From Nitrospinota bacterium (lineage in GTDB: Bacteria; Nitrospinota_A; JADGAW01), in assembly GCA_015231815.1 (NCBI GenBank), contig JADGAW010000002.1, forward strand, positions 1 through 42,992: a DNA stretch of 42,992 nt, read 5' to 3'. Below, piece after piece: positions 9,975 to 18,077 of the stretch (position 1 is its first letter; each line of letters opens with the position of its first letter). The notes under the pieces were generated by a model, which worked only from the letters and a program-made list of their open reading frames with translations, was not told the DNA's origin and ran no database searches. The position numbers and the translations under genes are program-made.

Positions 9975-11402
9975 TTACAGATTATTTCTTTTATCGATAC
10001 TTTTTGTAACCCTCATCTTTTCTTTGAAAAGAATATATATGGTTACACACGACAAAATAAAATACCATATTGCTTGAAGTGAATATTCTGGGGTTTGATG
10101 TACATGGTTGGGGAAGATGTAAGCTAAATCAAGCCAACTCCAGAAAGGATGGGTAGCATCCATTTTAGGCCACATATAATTGGGTTCACCAAGACAATAA
10201 AGAATCATAAATCCCTGAAAGAGCAAAATGAATTGAATAAATTTATTTCGATAATATTCTACAAGAATTAACCCGATTCCAATAAAAAACAAAGGAAGTA
10301 TTGGCACAAAATAACGTGAAATTGCTGCGAACCAACCCATCCAGTCTTCGTATGATTGAATTACAAAATAATAAGCAAAAAAGAAGGGAAAAACTGTCAA
10401 AAGAATTAATTTGTTACTTCTGAATGCATAGATAGAAGAGAAAATTAAAAGATAAAACGGAGAATAGGTCATGATGCCATTTTCCCGATCAATCAAAAAC
10501 GCAAGAGGTTTTTGAAAATAGGTAAGGTGAACAGTTTCAGCAGAACCCCAGGAAAGAAACCAAAAAAGGCTTTCGTACATATACATATTATGAAAGCACC
10601 ATAAGATTGAAGAGCAGGATGTAACCAAAAGCAAAAGACACCGCCCTCTGTAGGAAAAACAAAAATAAGCAGCAAACCATAAACCCAATAAAAGAAAAAC
10701 ATATTTAAAATGTAGCCAGAGGAGAAAAGAGACCATACAGGAAAAAACTATTTCATCTTTCTGATTTTTCTCTTGATTGATAATGACATATAAGCAATAA
10801 ACAACAATAAATGTCGCTGGAGCCTCAGTCATAAATGTCATGAAAATTGCCGGAAGCGGGGGGGAATATATGAAAAGAAGCCCTAAAAAGTAGCTTATTT
10901 TTTTACCAACACCCAGTACAATAAAGGTTCTCGCAAGATATATTACCGTCAGTGCTCCAAGGAAAATGGTAAACAAAGCAAGCATTCTGTTCAAAATAGT
11001 ATAAACATCAATTCTGAGGGATTTAAATGCTCTCTCTGGCAAATAAATTTGTGCGAACCTTGCCGTATAGTAAGAGACAGCAAACCATGGTAAAGAAATT
11101 ATGGACATTCCCGGTAAATGCGATGAATGACCGTCGTGTACATCCCAGTTCCAGGGGCTGTATGTATCCAGCTTACCGTTATAAATAATTTTACTGGGGT
11201 CGTTAATATTATTTCTTAAGTCAAGGTCAAAGTCGGTCATTATGCTGTAACTGATTTGCATGTAATAAGGCGTATCCCCGTACTTGTATTTATCGCATTT
11301 TGAAAGAAGTATAAAGAATGAAATTAAGACAAAGGCGATAATTATTTTTTCAACCTGTTCTTCTTTTAAGCGGGAAATTCTTTCATGCATTTTGGAAACC
11401 AT
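9975..11402 (-). CDS. Polytopic membrane glycosyltransferase-like protein (GT39/ArnT-like)
   Basis: YGDTPYYMQISYSIMTDFDLDLRNN...DGHSSHLPGMSIISLPWFAVSYY; about 10 TM helices. Confidence 0.62.
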   Translation of the reverse strand: MVSKMHERISRLKEEQVEKIIIAFVLISFFILLSKCDKYKYGDTPYYMQISYSIMTDFDLDLRNNINDPSKIIYNGKLDTYSPWNWDVHDGHSSHLPGMSIISLPWFAVSYYTARFAQIYLPERAFKSLRIDVYTILNRMLALFTIFLGALTVIYLARTFIVLGVGKKISYFLGLLFIYSPPLPAIFMTFMTEAPATFIVVYCLYVIINQEKNQKDEIVFSCMVSFLLWLHFKYVFLLLGLWFAAYFCFSYRGRCLLLLVTSCSSILWCFHNMYMYESLFWFLSWGSAETVHLTYFQKPLAFLIDRENGIMTYSPFYLLIFSSIYAFRSNKLILLTVFPFFFAYYFVIQSYEDWMGWFAAISRYFVPILPLFFIGIGLILVEYYRNKFIQFILLFQGFMILYCLGEPNYMWPKMDATHPFWSWLDLAYIFPNHVHQTPEYSLQAIWYFILSCVTIYILFKEKMRVTKSIDKRNNL

Positions 11403-11574
11403 TGTATGTACAATTCAGGTATTACAAATAGGTGAATTTATCCATTTTATAAGGATATTTATGAAATGTTACTTCAAAAAAGTAATGTCCTTATTTGAAT
11501 TTTGTTTTAATAAAATATACAAAGGAAATAAAGTAACGGTTGTTGGTTATAAATATCGTTAGGTAAAATACCTC

Positions 11575-12042
11575 ATGGAAAAGTATAAAACAATAAGTTC
11601 TGAAGAAACAATTGAGTTTGGAGGAAAAATTGGCAGGAAATTTTCTGAAACCAGACTTTTTTTAATATCAGGTGACTATGGGGTAGGGAAAACCACCTTT
11701 ATTAAAGGACTTGTTGCTGGTATCTTTCAGCCGGAACGTGATGACGTTAAGCAAGAAATTATCGATTCGGTAAAAAGTCCCAGCTTTACTCTGGTCAATG
11801 AATATGACTTTGCCGAAATGACCGTTTATCATTCGGACTTTTACCGGCTAAATTCTGTTGACGACATTGATTTCATAGATTTTGAAGAAATTCTTCAGCA
11901 AAAAAACAAGCGAGTAATTATCGAATGGTTTGATAAAATCTCTTCTCTAAAAGAACTCAGGAAGGACTTTCAGCATCTTGTCATACAACTCCATTATGAC
12001 GGTGAGACAGAAAGAATCTTTTCTCTTGAGCACAACTCATAA
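11575..12042 (+). CDS. tsaE: tRNA threonylcarbamoyladenosine biosynthesis protein TsaE
   Basis: SGDYGVGKTTFIKGLVAG; SPSFTLVNEY; VYHSDFYRL; IIEWFDK. Confidence 0.9.
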   Translation: MEKYKTISSEETIEFGGKIGRKFSETRLFLISGDYGVGKTTFIKGLVAGIFQPERDDVKQEIIDSVKSPSFTLVNEYDFAEMTVYHSDFYRLNSVDDIDFIDFEEILQQKNKRVIIEWFDKISSLKELRKDFQHLVIQLHYDGETERIFSLEHNS

Positions 12043-12059
12043 ACATAAATACAAAAAAA

Positions 12060-12884
12060 ATGAAAATAGCCTTCACCAAAATGCACGGCAACGGCAATGA
12101 TTTTGTTGTCATAGATAACCGAAAACAATTACCTGTTGATTGGGATAAACATGCTGAATTTATCTGTGACAGAAGGTTTGGAATAGGATGTGACCAACTT
12201 TTGTTAATAGAAAATTCCACCAGCAATAATACAAAAATGAGAATTTATAATGCTGATGGTTCAGAGGTTGAAATGTGCGGCAACGGTATCAGATGCTTTG
12301 CTAAATATGTTTATGAGAGGGGTATTATTTCATCTAGAACAATGAAAGTAGAAACCCTTGCAGGGACGATTATTCCTGAAGTAATGGACGACGGAACAAT
12401 TAAAGTCGATATGGGAAAAGCAATTTTAAACGGACTGAATATTCCAACCACCATTAATAAAGAAAAGGTTATTCAGGAACCAATTGCCATTGACGGACAG
12501 CAACTCTCTTTTACAGCAGTTTCCATGGGTAATCCTCATGCGGTTTTTTTTGTTGATGATGTTAAAAATGTTCCTTTGACAATATGGGGGCCAGAAGTGG
12601 AAAATCACAAATTTTTTCCAAAGAGAATTAATGTTGAATTCATTGAGGTTATTTCCCGCAATGAAGTAAATATGAGAGTCTGGGAGCGTGGAGCTTCAGA
12701 AACATTGGCCTGTGGTACAGGTGCCTGTGCTTCTGTTGTTGCCTCTTTTCTGAACGACAAAACAGACAGAAATGTCTTGGTACACTTAAAAGGTGGTGAT
12801 CTTGAAATCTCTTATCTTGAAGATGGAACTGTCTTTATGACTGGTGGAGCAACAGAGGTTTTTGACGGGGAGATAGAACTCTAA
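12060..12884 (+). CDS. dapF: Diaminopimelate epimerase
   Basis: TKMHGNGNDFVVID; NADGSEVEMCGNGIRCFAKYV; ERGASETLACGTGACASV. Confidence 0.97.
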   Translation: MKIAFTKMHGNGNDFVVIDNRKQLPVDWDKHAEFICDRRFGIGCDQLLLIENSTSNNTKMRIYNADGSEVEMCGNGIRCFAKYVYERGIISSRTMKVETLAGTIIPEVMDDGTIKVDMGKAILNGLNIPTTINKEKVIQEPIAIDGQQLSFTAVSMGNPHAVFFVDDVKNVPLTIWGPEVENHKFFPKRINVEFIEVISRNEVNMRVWERGASETLACGTGACASVVASFLNDKTDRNVLVHLKGGDLEISYLEDGTVFMTGGATEVFDGEIEL

Positions 12885-12984
12885 TCATTGCAGTAAACAA
12901 AGCATGTATTGATACTTCAAAGGTTGGTCACAAAAAGAAGTTTGTAGTAAAAAAACGTACTTTTATTTGAACATACCCAGACAA

Positions 12985-13531
12985 GCTTATTTTAGTCGAT
13001 GCTGAATAAGCCTTTAATTCTTTAATTTATAGAGAGTTACATTCAGAAAACATCTTTATAAATTGCAAGAAAACCTCCATTGTCTATAGAAACCTTGTAA
13101 TATATTTTCATTTTCTTTTAAAAGAAAACGAAACAAAAGACAATTTTTCAGGAAGAAAAATTGGACAACCTTGTTGCCCTGAGGGTGAGGGTCATGGATG
13201 ACCCGAATCAAACTTCCCTCTGCTTTTGCTCAAAGTCACGTTTCCTTTGAAAATATCTTTTCTATTGGTTTGTGAACTCACAAAAAGCGTTCGGACACTA
13301 CAAACCAAAACATAGAAAAGGAATATTTTCAAGATAAACGTAGCAAAAGAATGAGGGTTATAAAAGAAATGAGAATGGTTTGTTCCTGAAAAACGAGTTT
13401 TTCAGGATCGACTATTTTAGGACTTTCAGCCAAGGAAAAAAAAGTAAATTGAAGAAAGGGAAGGGCGATCAGGTTTTCAAAAACGTCATTTAAAAGAAGA
13501 TATTGAAAAGCGAAAAGCCTTTCGAAAGCTT
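12985..13531. repeat. Hairpin-dense non-coding region with several perfect and one long imperfect inverted repeat
   Basis: Read directly: GCTTATT..AATAAGC (12985-13011), TTTTCTTTTAAAAGAAAA (13111-13128), CAATTTTTC-AGGAA-GAAAAATTG (13141-13163), GGGTCA-TGGA-TGACCC (13189-13204), imperfect IR arms about 13216-13274/13300-13357, CCTGAAAAAC-GA-GTTTTTCAGG (13385-13406), AAAAGC(C)TTTCGAAAGCTTTT (about 13510-13530). Confidence 0.7.
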
Positions 13532-13579
13532 TTTTCTGAAAAGCTCCTCTAATCAAAATTATGACAAAATTTGTGTTTG

Positions 13580-13983
13580 TTACTTCTTGAGACGTTTTTG
13601 TACAAATCCCCCTACAGAGTCTAAAAACACATGCATTGCCGCAAGGTCTTCTTTCACTTCTTCCTTATCAAAAACGATGAAGTCATCGTAGTCGCCTTCC
13701 TGTCTTTTTTCAAAGGCCCGGTTGTATATCTTGTAATATTTTTGTTCAATCAGACCTTTTGAGACAAACTCCTTATTGAACCACCCTTTGAGAACTGAAT
13801 GCTTTGATGTGGTGAATTCGTTATGGGCGGATAATGCGCTCACCATATAAAAGATAGCGTAATAAATTCTGTTCTCAGCGAGGTTTAAGCTTCCTTGAGT
13901 ATAAGCTTTTCTGCTTCTTTTGCGGTTTCCAGAGACCTTTCTATACGATACTTTGCAATATCTGCGTTATCACCCAGCGGCAT
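13580..13983 (-). pseudogene. HEPN-domain protein of an MNT/HEPN pair, disrupted by an apparent 1-nt frameshift near 13888
   Basis: Frame 1: MPLGDNADIAKYRIERSLETAKEAEKLILKEA* (stop 13887-13885). The other frame continues LNLAENRIYYAIFYMVSALSAHNEFTTSKHSVLKGWFNKEFVSKGLIEQ... to 13580. Together they read as a continuous PF05168-like HEPN protein. Confidence 0.75.
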
Positions 13984-14290
13984 AAAACACACCCTCATTT
14001 AAAACTGAATTGCGAAAAGGAGTCCAAACATTCTTCAACTCTTTTTCATCGTAGGCTTTCCCATCAATAACGATGTCCTCCTTAACTTCAAAGACAGCGA
14101 GAATATCATAGAGCTTGTTTTTCTCTCTCCAGTCAGGTTTATGACCAAGGGCGAAGACAAAATCATAATCTGTGTACTGATGAACAGCTTTCCCCTTCAT
14201 CCGGGAGCCGATGAAATAGGTACCTTTGAGGTCGGGAAACTCTTTTTTAATGGCTCGGTTTATTGATTGTATAAGGTCTATATCAGTCAT
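13970..14290 (-). CDS. MNT-type minimal nucleotidyltransferase (antitoxin-like)
   Basis: MTDIDLIQSINRAIKKEFPDLKGTYFIGSRMKGKAVHQYTDYDFVFAL: GSxxxG...DYDF nucleotidyltransferase motif. The internal ATG at 14290 is preferred over 14353. It overlaps the HEPN start by 14 nt. Confidence 0.78.
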   Translation of the reverse strand: MTDIDLIQSINRAIKKEFPDLKGTYFIGSRMKGKAVHQYTDYDFVFALGHKPDWREKNKLYDILAVFEVKEDIVIDGKAYDEKELKNVWTPFRNSVLNEGVFYAAG

Positions 14291-14415
14291 TTTTATATTG
14301 GTTGTGTTATCGCATCTATTATACCCAAACTCTTGGTTACAATTTCTTATCAATATTTTTCTTTGAGCGTTTTTTTTTGTTTCCTTGTTTCAAGTATCTT
14401 GTTAATTTCCGTCAT

Positions 14416-15126
14416 TCATTTCTGTGTTTTGTTTTGGGAGTGGAATAGAGCGGCAAAGTCTTCTTCAATTCCGAAGATTATAAGCCTGTACTTTTCTTCC
14501 CATCTTGTATATGTTTGACTCCATAATGCTTGCCTGTTTTGTAGAGTTCTAAATAATTTCCACAATTCTTTTTCCAAAAGTTTATAGTTTAAAAGTTTTG
14601 GCCAACAGAAAAAGATTATGAGGGCATCAACCATGCAAGAAAAAAAGTGCAATAAGGTCATATCATTATTTTGATAATCGGAAAAACGCCATTGGAGGAA
14701 AATAAGGGTGAAAAAAGGAAGGAAATAATAGGCTAACCATATAAGAAGCATTAACATTGACCGGGTAAAAGTGAATTTTCTTTCTTCATAAATCCAGTTG
14801 TAAAGAAAGGGGTCGAGGGTCGGGTCTTCCTGTTGATATTCGTACCATTTATGTAGTTTTTTTGCATGGATGATGAGGTTGTAGAGGAGGTTGTAATGGA
14901 AAACCAACACAAGGATTGGTGAGGCTATGTAAAAGGCGAATAGGTTTATTTCAACGTTAAGTAAGGGAAGCTTTACTCCACTGTTTGGGACAAGTAGCAT
15001 ATAGTCGGTGGTGGAGGTGATGATAATCAACACGTAAAACATTGTCGGGAGGAAGAAAAGAAGGAGGTTGCGGTTGATTGCAGAGGAACGACCAAGAGCC
15101 TCCTTTAACTCAATTCTTTCTTTCAT
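14416..15126 (-). CDS. Four-TM-like membrane protein of unknown function
   Basis: 236-aa ORF, hydrophobic segments LLLFFLPTMFYVLIIIT, FAFYIASPILVLVFHYNLLYNLI, LLIWLAYYFLPFFTLIFL, FFSCMVDALIIFFCW; motif TTDYMLLVPNSGVKLPLLNVEINLFAFYIASP. Confidence 0.75.
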   Translation of the reverse strand: MKERIELKEALGRSSAINRNLLLFFLPTMFYVLIIITSTTDYMLLVPNSGVKLPLLNVEINLFAFYIASPILVLVFHYNLLYNLIIHAKKLHKWYEYQQEDPTLDPFLYNWIYEERKFTFTRSMLMLLIWLAYYFLPFFTLIFLQWRFSDYQNNDMTLLHFFSCMVDALIIFFCWPKLLNYKLLEKELWKLFRTLQNRQALWSQTYTRWEEKYRLIIFGIEEDFAALFHSQNKTQK

Positions 15127-15331
15127 TGCATCAATTTTTAATTATAATTAATATGTGTGTGTTCATTAAAAGGGTTTGTAAGACTATTAGGGTGTGTTAA
15201 CTTAATTGGGTCTGTTAATATTATTATTCTGTATTCTAAATGAAGCAAACCATGTTTTTAATTTTTCTTTCTATCTGATGATTAATGTTTTCAGATATAT
15301 TGGTGTTAGTTGCTAAGAAAAAGCATTTCCA

Positions 15332-15427
15332 TTAGCAAACTTTGCCAGAAGCACTAGATTTTTTATAAATTGGATGGCTTAGTTCTAAGTGGGTGGAATC
15401 TATTATTTTTGCATTAAGTGTTTTCAT
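15332..15427 (-). pseudogene. Possible truncated antitoxin-like short ORF (31 aa)
   Basis: MKTLNAKIIDSTHLELSHPIYKKSSASGKVC*; the N-terminus looks like short VapB/DUF104-type antitoxin starts, but it terminates early. Confidence 0.25.
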
Positions 15428-15467
15428 CTTTTTTCTCTTTATTGCGTGAATAATGAGTTAGTTAGAT

Positions 15468-16376
15468 CTAATTTTTAAATAAATGTTTGAGGGTTATTTC
15501 GTTACCCTTTTTATTGAAGTGTATGTCGTCCATATAGGAGTTGGCAATCATAAGACCTCTTCCGTAACATTTTTCAAGGTCAACTTCCCCGCTTTTAATG
15601 TGAGCCATTTTTTCCTTATGGTTAAATCCTTTTCCTTCGTCTCTTACCGTTAGTGTTACTCCTGTTTGCGATCGTAAATAAGAGATGAAAATTTTCTTTG
15701 AATTATATGCAGGGTCATTGGCTCTTTCTTCAATCATTTTCTCGAACCGGTCGAATCCTTCAGAGCCATATGTTTCCCGCAAATGTGATGGAACCTCAAG
15801 GTTTCCATGTTCAAGTGCATTTTGAATAACTTCCGTAATTGCAATAGCAAGCTTAAACTTTAAACCATCAATTTCGTAGATTGTTGTAAATTGCTTTACA
15901 AGATAGTTCACAACACTAAATAAGTTATCTTTGTCCAAAAGCGTTGAAGTGAGGAACTCCATTTCATGTACTTCATGAATAATATGTTGTAATGCAAGGT
16001 CCCTGTCACGCCGCTCTTCATAGAGTTTTTTTAACTGCTCAACTCTATTAATTAACTCGGTTGGATTTACCGGCTTAAGAATAAAACCAACAGCACCTTC
16101 GTTGAGAGCTGTTACTGCAGAATCAAAGTCACTATGACCGGTAATAAAAATAATGGGAAGTTCAGGTCTTATTTCTTTTATTGAACTCAGGAAGTCAAAG
16201 CCAGAGAAATCTGGCATAAAAATATCGCAGAGAACAACAAAAAACTCCTCTTTCTTTGCACGTTTTATGGCACTTTTTCCATGAAGAGATATTTCTGATT
16301 CAAAACCATTTGCTTCCAAAAGGTCTGAAATTGCAGTGGCACTATTCAAATAGTCATCAACAATAAGAACTTTCAT
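15468..16376 (-). CDS. Response regulator with REC domain and C-terminal HATPase (RsbW-like) domain
   Basis: REC: ILIVDDY...LCDIFMPDFSGFDFL...KPVNP. ATPase: AITEVIQNALEHGN (N box), VRDEGKGFNH (G1), GRGLMIANSYMDDI (G2). Confidence 0.9.
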   Translation of the reverse strand: MKVLIVDDYLNSATAISDLLEANGFESEISLHGKSAIKRAKKEEFFVVLCDIFMPDFSGFDFLSSIKEIRPELPIIFITGHSDFDSAVTALNEGAVGFILKPVNPTELINRVEQLKKLYEERRDRDLALQHIIHEVHEMEFLTSTLLDKDNLFSVVNYLVKQFTTIYEIDGLKFKLAIAITEVIQNALEHGNLEVPSHLRETYGSEGFDRFEKMIEERANDPAYNSKKIFISYLRSQTGVTLTVRDEGKGFNHKEKMAHIKSGEVDLEKCYGRGLMIANSYMDDIHFNKKGNEITLKHLFKN

Positions 16377-16435
16377 GGGTTTAATTTAAAGGTGATAATG
16401 AATAGATTATAGTTTATGAGATTAAAATAATAAAA

Positions 16436-17428
16436 TTAATGCTCATAGCCCTTGATTGGAATTGAATAACTTTTTGTTTTGCGTCCTTTAAGGTAAATTT
16501 TGTTTCCTTCAATAATTTTTCCTATTTTCGTTACTGTTATTCCTGCAATTTTTTCTGGAAGTTGAGTGCTGTTCTTGTTTGCTATGGTGAAAATAAGGTT
16601 GTAATCATCACCTCCGAATAAAAATTGCTCCAAGGGAGATATATTATTTTCAAGACAAAAATCCTTTAGCTCCTGAGAAAGAGGGAGCTTATCTTCTTCT
16701 AAAATTGCTCCTGCCTTACTTGCCTGACAAATTTTCCCCAAATCTGAAAGAAAACCGTCACTGCAATCAATTCCGCAGCAGGAAAGATTTTGCTCAACCA
16801 GAAAGCGTCCAAGACCAATATGAACTGGTGGATAAAAAAAAGATTCAATAAGAGATGATTCATTCTTTGAGTATATTGTGTTGGGAAATTTCTTCTTTTT
16901 TTGTTGTAATATTTTCAGACCTGCCGAAGCGTTTCCAGAACATTGAGTCATATAGATCACATCTCCTGTCTGGGCTCTATTCCTGTACAAGCCTTTTTCT
17001 TCTTCTATTTCCCCGGTAATCGTTAAGGTAAATTGAGGAACCCCGTCATAACGAATAATATTACCACCGGAGATTACCGTTTTATGAACATTCATAACGT
17101 CTGTAACCCCTTTGAAATAGTCCATAAGGTTTTTTGAAGAAAAGCTATAGGGGAAGTGAAGTGAGCTGAAATAATAACGGGGAATTGCTCCCATTGCTGC
17201 AATATCTGATATTGCAGATGAAGCATTTCGATACCCCACCTGTTGCCAGGTTGAACAGCTCGTGGGGAAATGTACATCAGCGCAAAAGGTGTCGGTGGTA
17301 ATTACCTGATTAAAGCCTTGAGTAGGTTTAAAAACAGCGCAGTCATCACCAATTCCTTTTATGAGGGATGGTGTTTTCTGAGAGAACTCCGCTATAATTT
17401 TATCGATTATTTTTCTTTCGTCTCTCAT
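16436..17428 (-). CDS. thiL: Thiamine-monophosphate kinase
   Basis: IKGIGDDCAVFKP; TTDTFCADVHFP; SAISDIAAMGAIP; DCSDGFLSDL; FGGDDYNLIFT. Confidence 0.95.
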   Translation of the reverse strand: MRDERKIIDKIIAEFSQKTPSLIKGIGDDCAVFKPTQGFNQVITTDTFCADVHFPTSCSTWQQVGYRNASSAISDIAAMGAIPRYYFSSLHFPYSFSSKNLMDYFKGVTDVMNVHKTVISGGNIIRYDGVPQFTLTITGEIEEEKGLYRNRAQTGDVIYMTQCSGNASAGLKILQQKKKKFPNTIYSKNESSLIESFFYPPVHIGLGRFLVEQNLSCCGIDCSDGFLSDLGKICQASKAGAILEEDKLPLSQELKDFCLENNISPLEQFLFGGDDYNLIFTIANKNSTQLPEKIAGITVTKIGKIIEGNKIYLKGRKTKSYSIPIKGYEH

Positions 17429-17988
17429 TGAAGAGGAATTTTTATTATTGGGGTATAGGCTCTTCCCTCAGGAACTGCAATCGACTCAAAGAGGGTAAGC
17501 TCCGTTGTGATTGTTTTTCCAAAGGGGAGGGAACTGTTTTGGTTTATTATTCTCTTGAATGGCTTATTGTCAAACTTTCTGGATTTTAACCGTGAAATGG
17601 TTATATGGGGGGTAAATTTTCTGACCTCCTGCTCTTTTTCAATATTTAAAAGAGAATCCACCTTGTCCCTTAAACGCTTTACCTTCTCATATCCTTCATT
17701 TATATCAATCCATAGCACAGGACTTCTTCTGTTTTTTTCAAAGAACTTAAGTCCGTACAGCGACATCTCAAATTGTTTTTCTTCTGAGAGAGGCGCAAGT
17801 TTTTCCTTAAGAGTTGCAAGTTGCTTTTGCTTTAATGAACCAAACCAGCGAAGAGTTAAGTGCAGGTTTTCCGGTGGAATGAAGTTAATGTAATGTATAG
17901 GAAGGTTTTGTATTTCCCTGAACACTTTTGCCTTAAAGGACGGAGTAAAATCGATTGCAAGAAAAACCCTTTTACATTGAGTATTCAA
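17425..17988 (-). CDS. thpR: RNA 2',3'-cyclic phosphodiesterase (2H phosphoesterase)
   Basis: HLTLRWFGSL and HITISRLKS (two HxT motifs); RVFLAIDF start. Confidence 0.92.
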   Translation of the reverse strand: MNTQCKRVFLAIDFTPSFKAKVFREIQNLPIHYINFIPPENLHLTLRWFGSLKQKQLATLKEKLAPLSEEKQFEMSLYGLKFFEKNRRSPVLWIDINEGYEKVKRLRDKVDSLLNIEKEQEVRKFTPHITISRLKSRKFDNKPFKRIINQNSSLPFGKTITTELTLFESIAVPEGRAYTPIIKIPLQ

Positions 17989-18077
17989 TCTATGATAATT
18001 GAGCTTTTTTGAGAAAATTTTGATTAATCAATAGCTTGAATTGAACAAAAATTGTTTAACAGTATCAAGGCAGAAAC

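Noticed and set aside
13329-13556. 75-aa minus-strand ORF MIRGAFQKKAFERLFAFQYLLLNDVFENLIALPF... as a coding gene
   Set aside because: It runs straight through several inverted repeats and has no recognisable domain; more likely a chance frame in repetitive non-coding DNA, possibly conserved only because the repeat is.
13883-13890. Programmed -1 ribosomal frameshifting in the HEPN gene
   Set aside because: The sequence at the break (GCTTAAAC) superficially resembles UUUAAAC, but in the zero frame the codons are GCT-TAA, so the heptamer is not in slippery phase. Simple deletion or assembly error is more likely.
14267-14518. 83-aa plus-strand ORF over the MNT/membrane-protein junction
   Set aside because: Low-complexity hydrophobic frame antisense to better-supported genes; no motif.
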